Positions 1 through 7,449 of a stretch of 15,165 nucleotides of DNA are shown here, piece by piece (the first letter of the stretch is position 1; every line of letters starts with the position of its first letter). A program made the translations under genes and the position numbers. The notes below the pieces were generated by a model. That model ran no database searches and was not told the DNA's origin. It saw nothing but the letters and a program-made list of their open reading frames with translations. Origin of the DNA: an uncultured Thermoleophilia bacterium (GTDB lineage: Bacteria > Actinomycetota > Thermoleophilia > UBA2241). The stretch covers positions 1 to 15,165 of the forward strand of contig CAIWHY010000413.1 in NCBI GenBank assembly GCA_903912585.1. Reading direction: 5' to 3'.

Positions 1-288
1 GGCCTTGCTACGTTCGTGCAGCAGACGGCCGTCGCCCTGACGCTCTGGCTGGTCGGCCTGTCCCTGGGCGGGTTCGGCTACGTGCCCGACGTGCGGCAGA
101 CGCCGGCCGCTCTGCTCGGCATCAAGCTGCTGTTCGGCGTGGGCACGAGCCTTTTCGCCCTCGTCACGCTCGTGCTCGCCCTGCGCCTCCCGCTCACGCG
201 CGAGAAGCACGCCGCCCTGCGCGAAGCGATCCGGCGCCGGCGCGGGGGCGAGGAGGTCGACGCGACCGGGTTCTCGGACGTCCTGTAG
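1..288 (+). CDS. GPH-family (MFS_2) sugar/cation symporter, C-terminal fragment
   Basis: The reading frame is open from base 1 and ends with TAG at 286-288, so only the last 95 residues are visible and the start lies outside the window. The fragment has two hydrophobic helices: roughly residues 8-25 (TAVALTLWLVGLSLGGFGYV) and 39-61. They are separated by a loop with PAALLGIKLLFGVG, and a charged tail follows (PLTREKHAALREAIRRRR). The 'GY.P...Q.P.ALLGIKLLFG' loop and the 'PLT.E.H' tail are typical of the end of glycoside-pentoside-hexuronide transporters, which import sugars or glucuronides with a cation across the cytoplasmic membrane. The substrate cannot be told from this piece. The assignment comes from remembered family pattern, not a search. 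Confidence 0.72.
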   Translation, partial: GLATFVQQTAVALTLWLVGLSLGGFGYVPDVRQTPAALLGIKLLFGVGTSLFALVTLVLALRLPLTREKHAALREAIRRRRGGEEVDATGFSDVL

Positions 289-330
289 ACGGCTCCGGGT
301 CCGCGAGGACTGGCGCCGACCGGCGTGCGG

Positions 331-336
331 TAGAAC
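331..336 (+). promoter_or_regulatory. Candidate -10 element (TAGAAC) ahead of the flavoprotein gene
   Basis: GTAGAAC lies in the 120-bp gap after the transporter stop and resembles the TAG-type -10 seen before two other genes in this window. It would give a leader of about 65 nt. That leader contains the inverted repeat GGCGCC-CTGC-GGCGCC (369-384). No convincing -35 is seen 17 bp upstream. This is weak evidence. Confidence 0.25.
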
Positions 337-408
337 ACTCCCACGCGCTGGCGCGCCGCAGCGAGGACGGCGCCCTGCGGCGCCCGGGACAAGGAAGGAC
401 GGGACCCG

Positions 409-1311
409 ATGGGGGAACCCGAAGCACATTCGTCGGAGTACGACGACATCGTCGTGGGGTCGGGGCCGGCCGGCATCTCGGCCGCCATCAACGTGGCCAA
501 CCGCCAGCGCACCGTGGCGCTGATGGGCGGGCAGACGCCGTTCGGCCGGCTCCGCAAGGCGCACGTCGTCGCCAACTACCCGGGGTTCACCTCGGTCAGC
601 GGTGAGGACCTGGCCGAGGCGTTCGGGCGCCATCTCGGCGAGTTCCAGGTGCCGGTCATCGAGGAGAAGGCCTCGAAGATCATCCCGTCAGAGGACGGGT
701 TCGTCGTCTTCACGGAGCGTGAGTTCTATCAGGCGCGTGCGCTGGTGCTGGCCACGGGCGTCTACCGCGAGGCCGGGATCGAGGGCGAAGAGGACCTCGT
801 CGGGCAGGGCGTGAGCTACTGCGTGACCTGCGACGGCCGCCTGTTCCGCGGGCGCCGCGCGGCCTTCGTCAGCTACGCCGCCGCGGGCGAGGAGGAGGCC
901 TCGGTGCTCGCCGAGGACTACGGCGTCGAGGTCACCTTCGTGCCCCTGTATGAGGGCGAACACCGGCTGCCGGACGGCGTGCGCGTGCTCCCGGGGGCGC
1001 GGCCCACGCGCCTCGCTCGGGGAGACGGCCATGTGCTCGTGTCGCTGCCGGCCGAGGAGCTCGAGGTCGACGCGGTGTTCATCTACAAGGAGAGCGTCTC
1101 CCCGCGCGCCCTGCTCGAGGGCCTGGCCTCCGACGGCCGCCACGTGACCGTGGACCGGCACATGGAGACCTCCGTCCCCGGCGTCTTCGCGGCCGGGGAC
1201 TGCACGGGAGAGCCGTACCAGACGGCCAAGGCCGTGGGCGAAGGCCAGGTCGCGGCGCTCCGGGCCGTGCGCTTCCTGCGCGAGCGCACGAAGGCCGCGC
1301 CGGGCGCGTGA
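409..1311 (+). CDS. Thioredoxin-reductase-like FAD flavoprotein lacking the NADPH motif
   Basis: This is a 300-residue protein of the low-Mr thioredoxin reductase fold; family members are usually about 310 residues. The FAD-binding GSGPAG is at residues 17-22 and the second FAD motif GVFAAGD at 258-264, followed by the 'YQTAKAVGEGQVAALRA' helix. The redox pair is C138/C141 in CVTCDG, with the acid-base Asp at 142, so disulfide reduction is expected. The NADPH domain is odd. Where canonical enzymes have GGGDSAxEEA, this protein reads SYAAAGEEEA (155-164), and the HRRxxxRA arginines after it are absent. The electron donor may therefore not be NADPH; ferredoxin-dependent flavin thioredoxin reductases (FFTR) show similar loss. 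The start ATG at 409 has an AGGAAGG Shine-Dalgarno at 392-398. No thioredoxin or ferredoxin gene is adjacent. Confidence 0.85.
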   Translation: MGEPEAHSSEYDDIVVGSGPAGISAAINVANRQRTVALMGGQTPFGRLRKAHVVANYPGFTSVSGEDLAEAFGRHLGEFQVPVIEEKASKIIPSEDGFVVFTEREFYQARALVLATGVYREAGIEGEEDLVGQGVSYCVTCDGRLFRGRRAAFVSYAAAGEEEASVLAEDYGVEVTFVPLYEGEHRLPDGVRVLPGARPTRLARGDGHVLVSLPAEELEVDAVFIYKESVSPRALLEGLASDGRHVTVDRHMETSVPGVFAAGDCTGEPYQTAKAVGEGQVAALRAVRFLRERTKAAPGA

Positions 1312-1352
1312 CGCGAGACTGAGGGCCGGTCGAGAAGGTTCCGGCGGCTACG

Positions 1353-1376
1353 GCGGCGGCCCTGCAGGGCCGCCGC
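1353..1376. terminator. GC hairpin between convergent genes
   Basis: GCGGCCCTGCAGGGCCGC and its flanks form a perfect 24-base inverted repeat centred on CTGCAG, 41 bases after the flavoprotein stop and 17 bases beyond the stop of the leftward gene. It lies between two converging genes, so it could end transcription from both sides. There is no T-run, so intrinsic termination would be of the U-less kind. Confidence 0.6.
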
Positions 1377-1393
1377 TTCGCCCCGGCCGCCCG

Positions 1394-4300
1394 CTACCAG
1401 GTGCGGACGTAGTCCAGCATGTGCGGCGCCGGCTTCGAGAGCTTCAGGCTTCGCACCTGGGTGATCATGTTGCCGCTGGCGGAGCGGCTGCCGTTGGTCA
1501 CGACGAGGTGCACGTTGTTGCCCTGCATCGAAGCGAGTGCAGCCCTCAGGGCGTCGCCGCTGAGGGTCAAGGTCAGAGCGCCCCTGCCGCTGAACACGCA
1601 ACTCACGGCGATGCCGGTGACGCTCTTGCCGCTGAACGTCCAGCGGCCGTGGCCCCCGACCCGCCGGAAGGGGCCCAGCCTGAAGCTCTGCCCGTTGATG
1701 GCGAGCGAGAAGCCGCTCTTGCTCAGCAGGTGCAGCCGGGGGGCGATCTTGACGCCGCTCAGCACGACCCGGGTCCTCGCGGACTTGAGCGGATCGACCG
1801 TGCAGCGGAGCGAGGCGCCCCTCAGCGAGACTGGGCCGGGGCTCGAGGGTGCCATCCCGGTCACCGTGGCGGCGCCCGGGGCGCTGCCCAGATCCGCCGT
1901 GACGGCGACGGGTACTGCGACCGCCGTCACCTCACGCCCGCCCACGGACAGGCCGATCGGCGCTTGACCCGTGGCGCACGCGAGCAGGAACTCGCCGGCG
2001 AGGCCGGCGCCGCGGATGTCGACCGTCCACCAGTCGTGGGCAGTGTCCACGGTCAGCCGGCAGCGGTCGTTGCGCCGCGTCCAGCTCGGGGGCGTGAAGC
2101 TGGCGACGAAGATGCTGCCGCTGCGCCGCCAACTCTTGGGCGGCACGACGTAGGAGCGGCTGCCGAGGACCAGCGACACCGGGCCGGCCGGAGGACCGGC
2201 GTACCGCCGCGCCAGGGGGGCCTGGGCGATGCGGATGTCGCAGCGATCCTGGCCGAGTTGCTTGACCGAGATCGCCTTCGGCAGGATGGGGGCGAACTCG
2301 GCTTCGATGGTCGCACCGCCGCCGCTGCTGATGGCGACCTTCGTGATGCGGGCGCTGCTTGAGCCCAGGCGCACCTGCCTGCCGAAGGTGCGCCAGCGCA
2401 CGAAGCGGTAGCCGTCGGCGGGCGTGGCCGCGACTTGGGCGGTGTTGCCCGCGGCGACTCGCGCGCCCTGCGTTTGCGGGCCGCCGGAGAGGATCGTCAC
2501 CTGGCCGCCCCGGGCCGGACGCGCCAGCGTCGCCACGGAGCAGTCGCGCGCGCCCGGCGAGGACGCGTAGGGCACGTAGCTCACGACGCGGTAGTCGATG
2601 CACCACGGCAGCTGGGCGTTGCCGTTGGTCTTGAGCGCCGTGGGGATCCAGTAGGCGTCGGTCGAGTCGGCCTGCAGCCAATACGCCTGCACCTGGATCT
2701 GCTTGGCGTCGCCTGGCCCCGGGGTTCCCGGCTTGGGCAGTCCGTAGCTGAAGCTCATGTTCTGGCCGTTGCTCGTGGTGGCCTCGAGATCGGTCGTCGT
2801 CGAGTACTCGCTCTTGAACCACAGGAAATCGAGCTTGGCCGAGATTGTGCTCGACCTGGTCTGGCTGGCGGCCTGGTCCTTGCTCATCTGCATGGTCGTG
2901 GTGCCGGCATTGAAGACGCTGCCGGTCAGCTGCACCGGGTTGCAGACCTGCTGCCAGATCGCGTTTCCGGAGCCGTCCGTGGACCCGGCGAGGGGGTCGG
3001 TCTTCCAGCCGGGGTCGGAGTACTGCGACGAGGCGGGATGCGCGCGCATGCCGGCGCTCAGCGAGCTGCCGTAGAGCGGATCGGGCTGACTGGGGTCGGT
3101 CATGTCAAAGGGGACGTAGGTGAACCCGTCCACGTCTTCGACTGGGCTCGTGACGACCACGCTCGAGCCGGTGATCGCCGTGCCGGCCCAGTCCTCGCGC
3201 GCGTAGCGCTGCACCTGGTAGTCGGGCGCGGAGCAGATCATCCATCCGAGCCCGTCTTGGCTCGCGTCGTTCTTGGCGAACGCGTAGTCGGAGGTGATCG
3301 TCGTGTCCGAGCTCTTGCTCTCGTTGCTCTCCATCTGGTAGGTCGTGCCGGCCGACACGCCCTTGAACTCGGGCTCGAGGCCGGCGCTGCCGCCTTGCTT
3401 GGTCGAGGTCGTCGTCCCCTGGCTGGTCTTGGACTCGAAGCTGAACGTCGAGCGCGTGGCCGTGGTTACGTCGCCCCACTCCTGGCCCTGCAGCGAGAGC
3501 GGCGGCACGCCGTAGATCACGCCGAGGACGTTCCAGTAGCGCGGGTCCGCGACCAGCGGCGCCTGATAGGGATAGGTGATCGGCGTCGTCAGCGCGTTGC
3601 CGGCGGAGTCCTTGGTGTCCCTCGCGACCGGCTGCAGCAGGTCCGAGGTCAGGCACCCCCAGGTGCCGAGGTCGCCGTTCGCCTTGTTGTCGTTGTCGTG
3701 CTCCACGTGGACCGGCGCCCAGGCCGCCCAGTAGATGTACTGGCGATAGACCGCATAGCGGCCGACGCCGCCGCTGGCGGAGCCGTCCAGCACCGGGAAG
3801 ACCTCGAAGGGCGACCAGCCCGTGGTGCTGACGCTCCAACCTTTCACGTAGCCTTGCGAGCCGGGGGTCGTGTACACGCCGCGCTCGTACCCGCCCTGGT
3901 CGTGGGCCTCGGCGCCGAACGCCAGGGGATCGCCGGCGGAGAGCTGCAGGCCGTAGCGCTCGACGGCCTCCCAGTTGGCGGCGCTGTACGCCGCGCCCAC
4001 CAGACCGGTGGTCCTCACGAAGGCCTGCAGGCAGTCGCCGGTGGCGCCACCTTTGACGCCGCCCTGGACAAGGCGGAGGTCGGCGGCGCCCGCGGTCTCG
4101 CCCAGCCAGGCTGGGGAGGGGGCGAGCTGGAGCTGATGGACGGCCGGGTCGGCGCCCTTGGCGATCAGGTCATGGTCGAGCAGGGTGACGTTGCCGTGCA
4201 TGCCCGTCCAGTCGCTTCCGGTCCCGGGCTGGCCCTCGAGCCAGCCCACGGAGAGCACCTCGTCCTGGCTGCTGCTGAGCACGCAGGCATCCACTGAGCG

Positions 4301-5035
4301 CACGCTGTCAGGCGCCTGCGCAGCGCTGATCTGGTAGTGGCGGCCATCGGCGTACCACAGGTAGACGATGTCGCTCCCGACGGCGCCCGTGCCCGCCGAG
4401 ACGAAGACGAAGCTGCCGTCGAAGTACACGATGCGGCCGTTGAGCCGCCCCGGCCGCACGAACTGCTGGGGAGCGCTCACGCCGCCGGCCGGGCCGGGGC
4501 TGAAGGTGAGCATGGAGACGTCGGCGAACGCCATCACGTGCTCAGCGTTGAAGCTCTCGCTGTAGAGCCGGTAGTAGACGTCGCGCGTATCGCCCGCCTT
4601 GAGGTAGAAGGCGTAGATGTCGGGGCGCGGGCCCGCCACGGAGCAGACGTCGAGGAACTGCGCATAGTCGTTGGGGCCGAGCACCTTCATGTTGTCGCCG
4701 TTCGAAGAGGGGGCCGACCCTGCCTGCGGCGGCAGCGGGAACTTCCAGGGCTGGCAATAGACGCTGTTGTCGCCGCCCCACCAGAAGACGTAGGTGGCCC
4801 CCAGGGTCGCCGTGCCGAGGCAGCGCGACCACTGCGAAGTCGTGGCTCCAGAGGTCTGCGGCCACGTCACGGAGTCGCCCAGCGAGAAGGGGTGCGAGTG
4901 GTCGTTGGTGGGATTCGGGAATGCCGCCGCGCGGGTGGCGCCGAAGCACAGCATCGCGGCAAAGAGAAGGACGAGGCCCAAGACCCTATGGGTGATCCGT
5001 GCCGCACGCGCGCCTCTTCGATCACTGTCTCTCAT
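1394..5035 (-). CDS. Secreted multidomain protein of unknown function, with Ser/Thr-rich segments and InlB-type repeat
   Basis: The protein has 1213 residues. I chose ATG at 5033-5035 because an AGGGG Shine-Dalgarno (5043-5047) sits 7 nt upstream and a signal peptide follows at once: a basic N-terminus, the hydrophobic core VLGLVLLFAAMLCFG, and likely cleavage after ATRAAA near residue 38. A longer frame from 5320 would bury this signal. Residues about 40-515 are rich in aromatics and Gly/Ser and look like beta structure, possibly a propeller, but I do not recognise a family. Two Ser/Thr-alternating strand-loop-strand segments occur at 529-588 and 712-765. Residues 843-916 resemble an InlB-type bacterial repeat (ATPADGYRFVRW ... 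IEAEF). Two related beta modules lie at 952-1014 and 1109-1167. There is no sortase motif, no C-terminal membrane anchor and no catalytic motif I can name. It is probably exported and acts outside the cell; a binding, adhesive or pore-forming role is inference. It is divergent from the secreted esterase. Confidence 0.82.
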   Translation of the reverse strand: MRDSDRRGARAARITHRVLGLVLLFAAMLCFGATRAAAFPNPTNDHSHPFSLGDSVTWPQTSGATTSQWSRCLGTATLGATYVFWWGGDNSVYCQPWKFPLPPQAGSAPSSNGDNMKVLGPNDYAQFLDVCSVAGPRPDIYAFYLKAGDTRDVYYRLYSESFNAEHVMAFADVSMLTFSPGPAGGVSAPQQFVRPGRLNGRIVYFDGSFVFVSAGTGAVGSDIVYLWYADGRHYQISAAQAPDSVRSVDACVLSSSQDEVLSVGWLEGQPGTGSDWTGMHGNVTLLDHDLIAKGADPAVHQLQLAPSPAWLGETAGAADLRLVQGGVKGGATGDCLQAFVRTTGLVGAAYSAANWEAVERYGLQLSAGDPLAFGAEAHDQGGYERGVYTTPGSQGYVKGWSVSTTGWSPFEVFPVLDGSASGGVGRYAVYRQYIYWAAWAPVHVEHDNDNKANGDLGTWGCLTSDLLQPVARDTKDSAGNALTTPITYPYQAPLVADPRYWNVLGVIYGVPPLSLQGQEWGDVTTATRSTFSFESKTSQGTTTSTKQGGSAGLEPEFKGVSAGTTYQMESNESKSSDTTITSDYAFAKNDASQDGLGWMICSAPDYQVQRYAREDWAGTAITGSSVVVTSPVEDVDGFTYVPFDMTDPSQPDPLYGSSLSAGMRAHPASSQYSDPGWKTDPLAGSTDGSGNAIWQQVCNPVQLTGSVFNAGTTTMQMSKDQAASQTRSSTISAKLDFLWFKSEYSTTTDLEATTSNGQNMSFSYGLPKPGTPGPGDAKQIQVQAYWLQADSTDAYWIPTALKTNGNAQLPWCIDYRVVSYVPYASSPGARDCSVATLARPARGGQVTILSGGPQTQGARVAAGNTAQVAATPADGYRFVRWRTFGRQVRLGSSSARITKVAISSGGGATIEAEFAPILPKAISVKQLGQDRCDIRIAQAPLARRYAGPPAGPVSLVLGSRSYVVPPKSWRRSGSIFVASFTPPSWTRRNDRCRLTVDTAHDWWTVDIRGAGLAGEFLLACATGQAPIGLSVGGREVTAVAVPVAVTADLGSAPGAATVTGMAPSSPGPVSLRGASLRCTVDPLKSARTRVVLSGVKIAPRLHLLSKSGFSLAINGQSFRLGPFRRVGGHGRWTFSGKSVTGIAVSCVFSGRGALTLTLSGDALRAALASMQGNNVHLVVTNGSRSASGNMITQVRSLKLSKPAPHMLDYVRTW

Positions 5036-5042
5036 CGCCAAG

Positions 5043-5047
5043 CCCCT
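5043..5047 (-). promoter_or_regulatory. Shine-Dalgarno deciding the start of the 1213-residue secreted protein
   Basis: AGGGG on the minus strand is 7 nt before ATG 5035. It supports this start over the open frame reaching back to 5320. Confidence 0.6.
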
Positions 5048-5218
5048 ATCGTCGCGGTCTCCTTCACGCACCCTCCGCGGGGCGCGGCTGCTCAATGTGG
5101 GCAAGCTCACGCCTTGCCGGCCCGCCATCAAGGTATCGGCACGCGCTCGTCGCCGCTTGAGTCTGCGCCGGCGCGCCGGTGTTCCCCCCGAGCCTGAAGG
5201 GAGCGGGCGGGCTGCCGT

Positions 5219-5224
5219 TGTCAA
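5219..5224 (-). promoter_or_regulatory. Candidate -35 (TTGACA) in the divergent spacer
   Basis: The minus strand reads TTGACA exactly, facing the leftward secreted gene. No good -10 is seen 16-19 bp downstream, so this is only a candidate. The spacer at 5036-5318 must contain promoters for both exported proteins. It also holds a small inverted repeat, TCGGC-GAT-GCCGA (5233-5245). Confidence 0.2.
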
Positions 5225-5271
5225 GTCTGGAGTCGGCGATGCCGATGTTGTAGGCAACGGACCGCCGCCAA

Positions 5272-5300
5272 GGACGACGGCCGTCCCCACGCCGTCGTCC
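5272..5300 (+). promoter_or_regulatory. 10-bp inverted repeat in the esterase leader
   Basis: GGACGACGGC (5272-5281) and GCCGTCGTCC (5291-5300) are perfect inverted copies with a 9-base loop. They end 3 bases before the esterase Shine-Dalgarno. The pair could be an operator or an mRNA hairpin affecting initiation; no regulator family is implied by the sequence. Confidence 0.55.
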
Positions 5301-5303
5301 CGC

Positions 5304-5310
5304 AAAGGAG
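5304..5310 (+). promoter_or_regulatory. Shine-Dalgarno of the esterase gene
   Basis: AAAGGAG lies 8 nt before ATG 5319 and fixes the start just before the signal peptide. The same frame is open much further upstream. Confidence 0.7.
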
Positions 5311-5318
5311 TGCAGCCC

Positions 5319-7331
5319 ATGTTCGCGTCCCACTGCAGCCCTCAGCTTCGATCCCGCCGCACGCTCCTGATCGCCGTGCTCGTCGCTGCCGGAAGCCTCT
5401 TGCTCCTGCCGGCCGCGTTCGCGGCCGTGCCGGCCGGCGCCGTGCGCTCGGTGACCGGCTCCGTGTCCGCCGATGCCCCGGAGGTGCTGGTCACCGGCGG
5501 CAGCATCACCGGCCTCGCCGCAGCGTCCACGGCAGGCTGGTCGTACCGCGGCATCCCCTTCGCCGCCCCTCCCGTCGCCAACCTGCGCTGGCGTCCGCCG
5601 CAGGCGGTCGTCCCCTGGGCGGGCGTGCGTGCCTGCACGCAGTATGGCCCCGTCTGCCCGCAGAAGTCGCTCACGACGAGCACGTTCGCCGCGGCTCCGG
5701 CGGCAGCCCAGACCCAGTCCGAAGACTGCCTCTACCTCAACGTCGACACGCCCTCGGCCACGCTCTCCGATCACCTGCCGGTGATGGTCTTCATCTACGG
5801 CGGCAGCTTCCTGAACGGGTCGGGCTCGGCGCCGCTCTACAACGGCGCCTCGCTGAACAAGAACGGCGTCGTGGTGGTCACCTTCAATTACAGGCTGGGC
5901 CCTTTCGGCTTCATGGCGCTTCCCCAGCTCACCGCCGAGTCGCCGCATCACTCCTCGGGCAACTACGGGCTCCTCGACCAGATCGCCGCCCTGCAGTGGG
6001 TGCAGGGCAACATCGCCAAGTTCGGCGGCGACCCCGGCAACGTCACCATCTTCGGCGAGTCGGCCGGGGCGTGCAGCGTGCTGGACCTGATGGCTTCGCC
6101 ACTTACAAAGGACCAGCACCTGTTCTCGAAGGCGATCTCCGAGAGCGCGCCGAACGCCGACAGCGGCATCGTCATCTACTCCACGCGGCCCCTGGCCACG
6201 GGCGAAGCCCAGGGCCAGGCGCTCGCCAAGGCCCTCGGCTGCGCCGGCCAGCCGGACCAGTTGGCCGCCATGCGCAACGTCTCCACCGCGGCCCTGCTCG
6301 CGGCTGCGAACCCGCGGCAGCGCCTCTTCCAGACCACTGCCGCATACACCTTCCAGCCCTACGTCGACGGCTACGTGCTTCCCAAGGACCCCGTCCAGGC
6401 GTTTGCGGAGGGTGATTTTCGGCACGTGCCCACGATCGTCGGCTCGAATCGCGAAGAGGCCAATATCGGCTGGCCGGTGATCGCCGCCGAGAACGTGGCC
6501 AAGCTGCAGGCGCCGCTCAGCCAGGTCTACGGCCCCTACGCCGACCAGCTCTACGGGCTGTTCCCACCCAAGACGTCCGGCGGACTCAAGCAGTCGCTGC
6601 TCGACACGGTCACCTTGAGCGTGTTCACGGCTCCGGCGCAGTACTTCGCCGGGTGCGTCGCCCGCAGCGGGCAGCCGGCCTACAACTACATCTTCACGGG
6701 CTGGCCCCTGGGCTACCCCCTGGAGGCCTGTCACACGGCCGAACTGCCCTACGTGTTCGGCAACGACTACTTGGGCTTCGACCCGACGGCCGGTGACGCC
6801 GGCGTGCTTACCACCGCGATGCAGCAGTACTGGACCTCCTTCGCCGCCAGCGGCGACCCCAACGCCAGCGGGCGTCTGCAGTGGCCCACGTTCTCGGCCG
6901 CGTCGCCCACGACGATGATGCTCCAGCCCAGCGCGCTCGGCGGGCTCTCCACGGTCCAGGGCTACCAGGCGAAGGAGTGCGCCGTCGCCGATCAGCTCTT
7001 CGCGCCGGAGCTCGGCCCCGGCCGGCCCGACAAGGTCGGTCCCGGCGCGTGGGTGGCGCTCTCGCCGCGCCCGGTGCATTCCGGCTGGTGGCGTTTCGGG
7101 GTGCGCGTGACGCTCACCGCCTCCGACGGTGCGCGCGGCAGTGGGGTCAGGCGCATCGAGTATCGCCGGCTCACGCTCGCAGGCGCGCCGGCCGGCGGCT
7201 GGACGCGCTACCGGGGGCAGTTCGCGATCCGCGCCGCCGGCATCAACCGGTTCGCCTTCCGGGCCATCGACCGGGCCGGCAACGCGGGCGTCACCAAGCG
7301 CTTCACGGTGAAGGTCGCAGCCGGCGGCTGA
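5319..7331 (+). CDS. Secreted type-B carboxylesterase with C-terminal OmpL47-like domain
   Basis: This 670-residue protein hydrolyses carboxylic esters; the substrate is unknown. A signal peptide is visible: RSRR, then LLIAVLVAAGSLLLLPAAFA, with cleavage near residue 36. The carboxylesterase family (PF00135 type) is clear from YRGIPFAAPP, from EDCLYLNV at 135-142, and from the oxyanion segment YGGSF at 160-164, where many members have HGGGF. The nucleophile motif GESAG carries Ser248. The acid is Glu380 in GSNREEAN and the base His472 in CHTAELPYVFG, so the triad is complete. Catalytic domains of this family run about 500-550 residues. The extra tail at about 577-670 (VTLTASD ... GSGVRRIEYR ... 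FRAIDRAGN) resembles OmpL47/Ig-like modules, which often bind surfaces or polymers. The gene is divergent from the other exported protein and ends at TGA 7329-7331. Confidence 0.93.
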   Translation: MFASHCSPQLRSRRTLLIAVLVAAGSLLLLPAAFAAVPAGAVRSVTGSVSADAPEVLVTGGSITGLAAASTAGWSYRGIPFAAPPVANLRWRPPQAVVPWAGVRACTQYGPVCPQKSLTTSTFAAAPAAAQTQSEDCLYLNVDTPSATLSDHLPVMVFIYGGSFLNGSGSAPLYNGASLNKNGVVVVTFNYRLGPFGFMALPQLTAESPHHSSGNYGLLDQIAALQWVQGNIAKFGGDPGNVTIFGESAGACSVLDLMASPLTKDQHLFSKAISESAPNADSGIVIYSTRPLATGEAQGQALAKALGCAGQPDQLAAMRNVSTAALLAAANPRQRLFQTTAAYTFQPYVDGYVLPKDPVQAFAEGDFRHVPTIVGSNREEANIGWPVIAAENVAKLQAPLSQVYGPYADQLYGLFPPKTSGGLKQSLLDTVTLSVFTAPAQYFAGCVARSGQPAYNYIFTGWPLGYPLEACHTAELPYVFGNDYLGFDPTAGDAGVLTTAMQQYWTSFAASGDPNASGRLQWPTFSAASPTTMMLQPSALGGLSTVQGYQAKECAVADQLFAPELGPGRPDKVGPGAWVALSPRPVHSGWWRFGVRVTLTASDGARGSGVRRIEYRRLTLAGAPAGGWTRYRGQFAIRAAGINRFAFRAIDRAGNAGVTKRFTVKVAAGG

Positions 7332-7333
7332 CA

Positions 7334-7384
7334 CGCCCCGACGCGGAGCACGCCCCGACGGGGAACGCGCCCCGACTCGAGCCA
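7334..7384. repeat. Three tandem 17-bp units after the esterase stop
   Basis: CGCCCCGAC recurs at 7334, 7351 and 7368, exactly 17 bp apart. The second half of each unit diverges (GCGGAGCA, GGGGAACG, TCGAGCCA). The array starts 2 bp after the stop codon and ends directly against the terminator hairpin. Confidence 0.75.
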
Positions 7385-7411
7385 GGCGGCAGGGCACTGG
7401 ATCCTGCCGCC
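7385..7411 (+). terminator. Terminator hairpin of the esterase gene
   Basis: GGCGGCAGG and CCTGCCGCC form a perfect 9-bp stem around a 9-base loop, 53 bp after the esterase stop. There is no T-run. It fits a GC-rich U-less terminator or an mRNA 3'-end stabiliser. Confidence 0.6.
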
Positions 7412-7449
7412 ATCGCGGCAACCTCGGCGTGAGCGGATGCGGCACGAGT

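Noticed and set aside
2435..4297. Plus-strand open frame of 620 codons inside the secreted protein gene
   Set aside because: Low-complexity Arg/Gly/Val/Ala translation with no start signal or motif. The opposite strand has a signal peptide and a recognisable repeat domain.
4794..5318. N-terminal extension of the esterase frame
   Set aside because: It would lie antisense to the secreted gene and precede the signal peptide. AAAGGAG is well placed for ATG 5319.
5036..5320. N-terminal extension of the 1213-residue protein back to 5320
   Set aside because: It would overlap the esterase start and place a 95-residue basic stretch before a clear signal peptide. The AGGGG site favours ATG 5035.
5064..7445. 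Long minus-strand open frame (793 codons) antisense to the esterase gene
   Set aside because: It mirrors a clearly real gene with complete catalytic motifs. Its translation is Arg/Gly/Ala-rich with no domain, as expected of GC-rich antisense frames.
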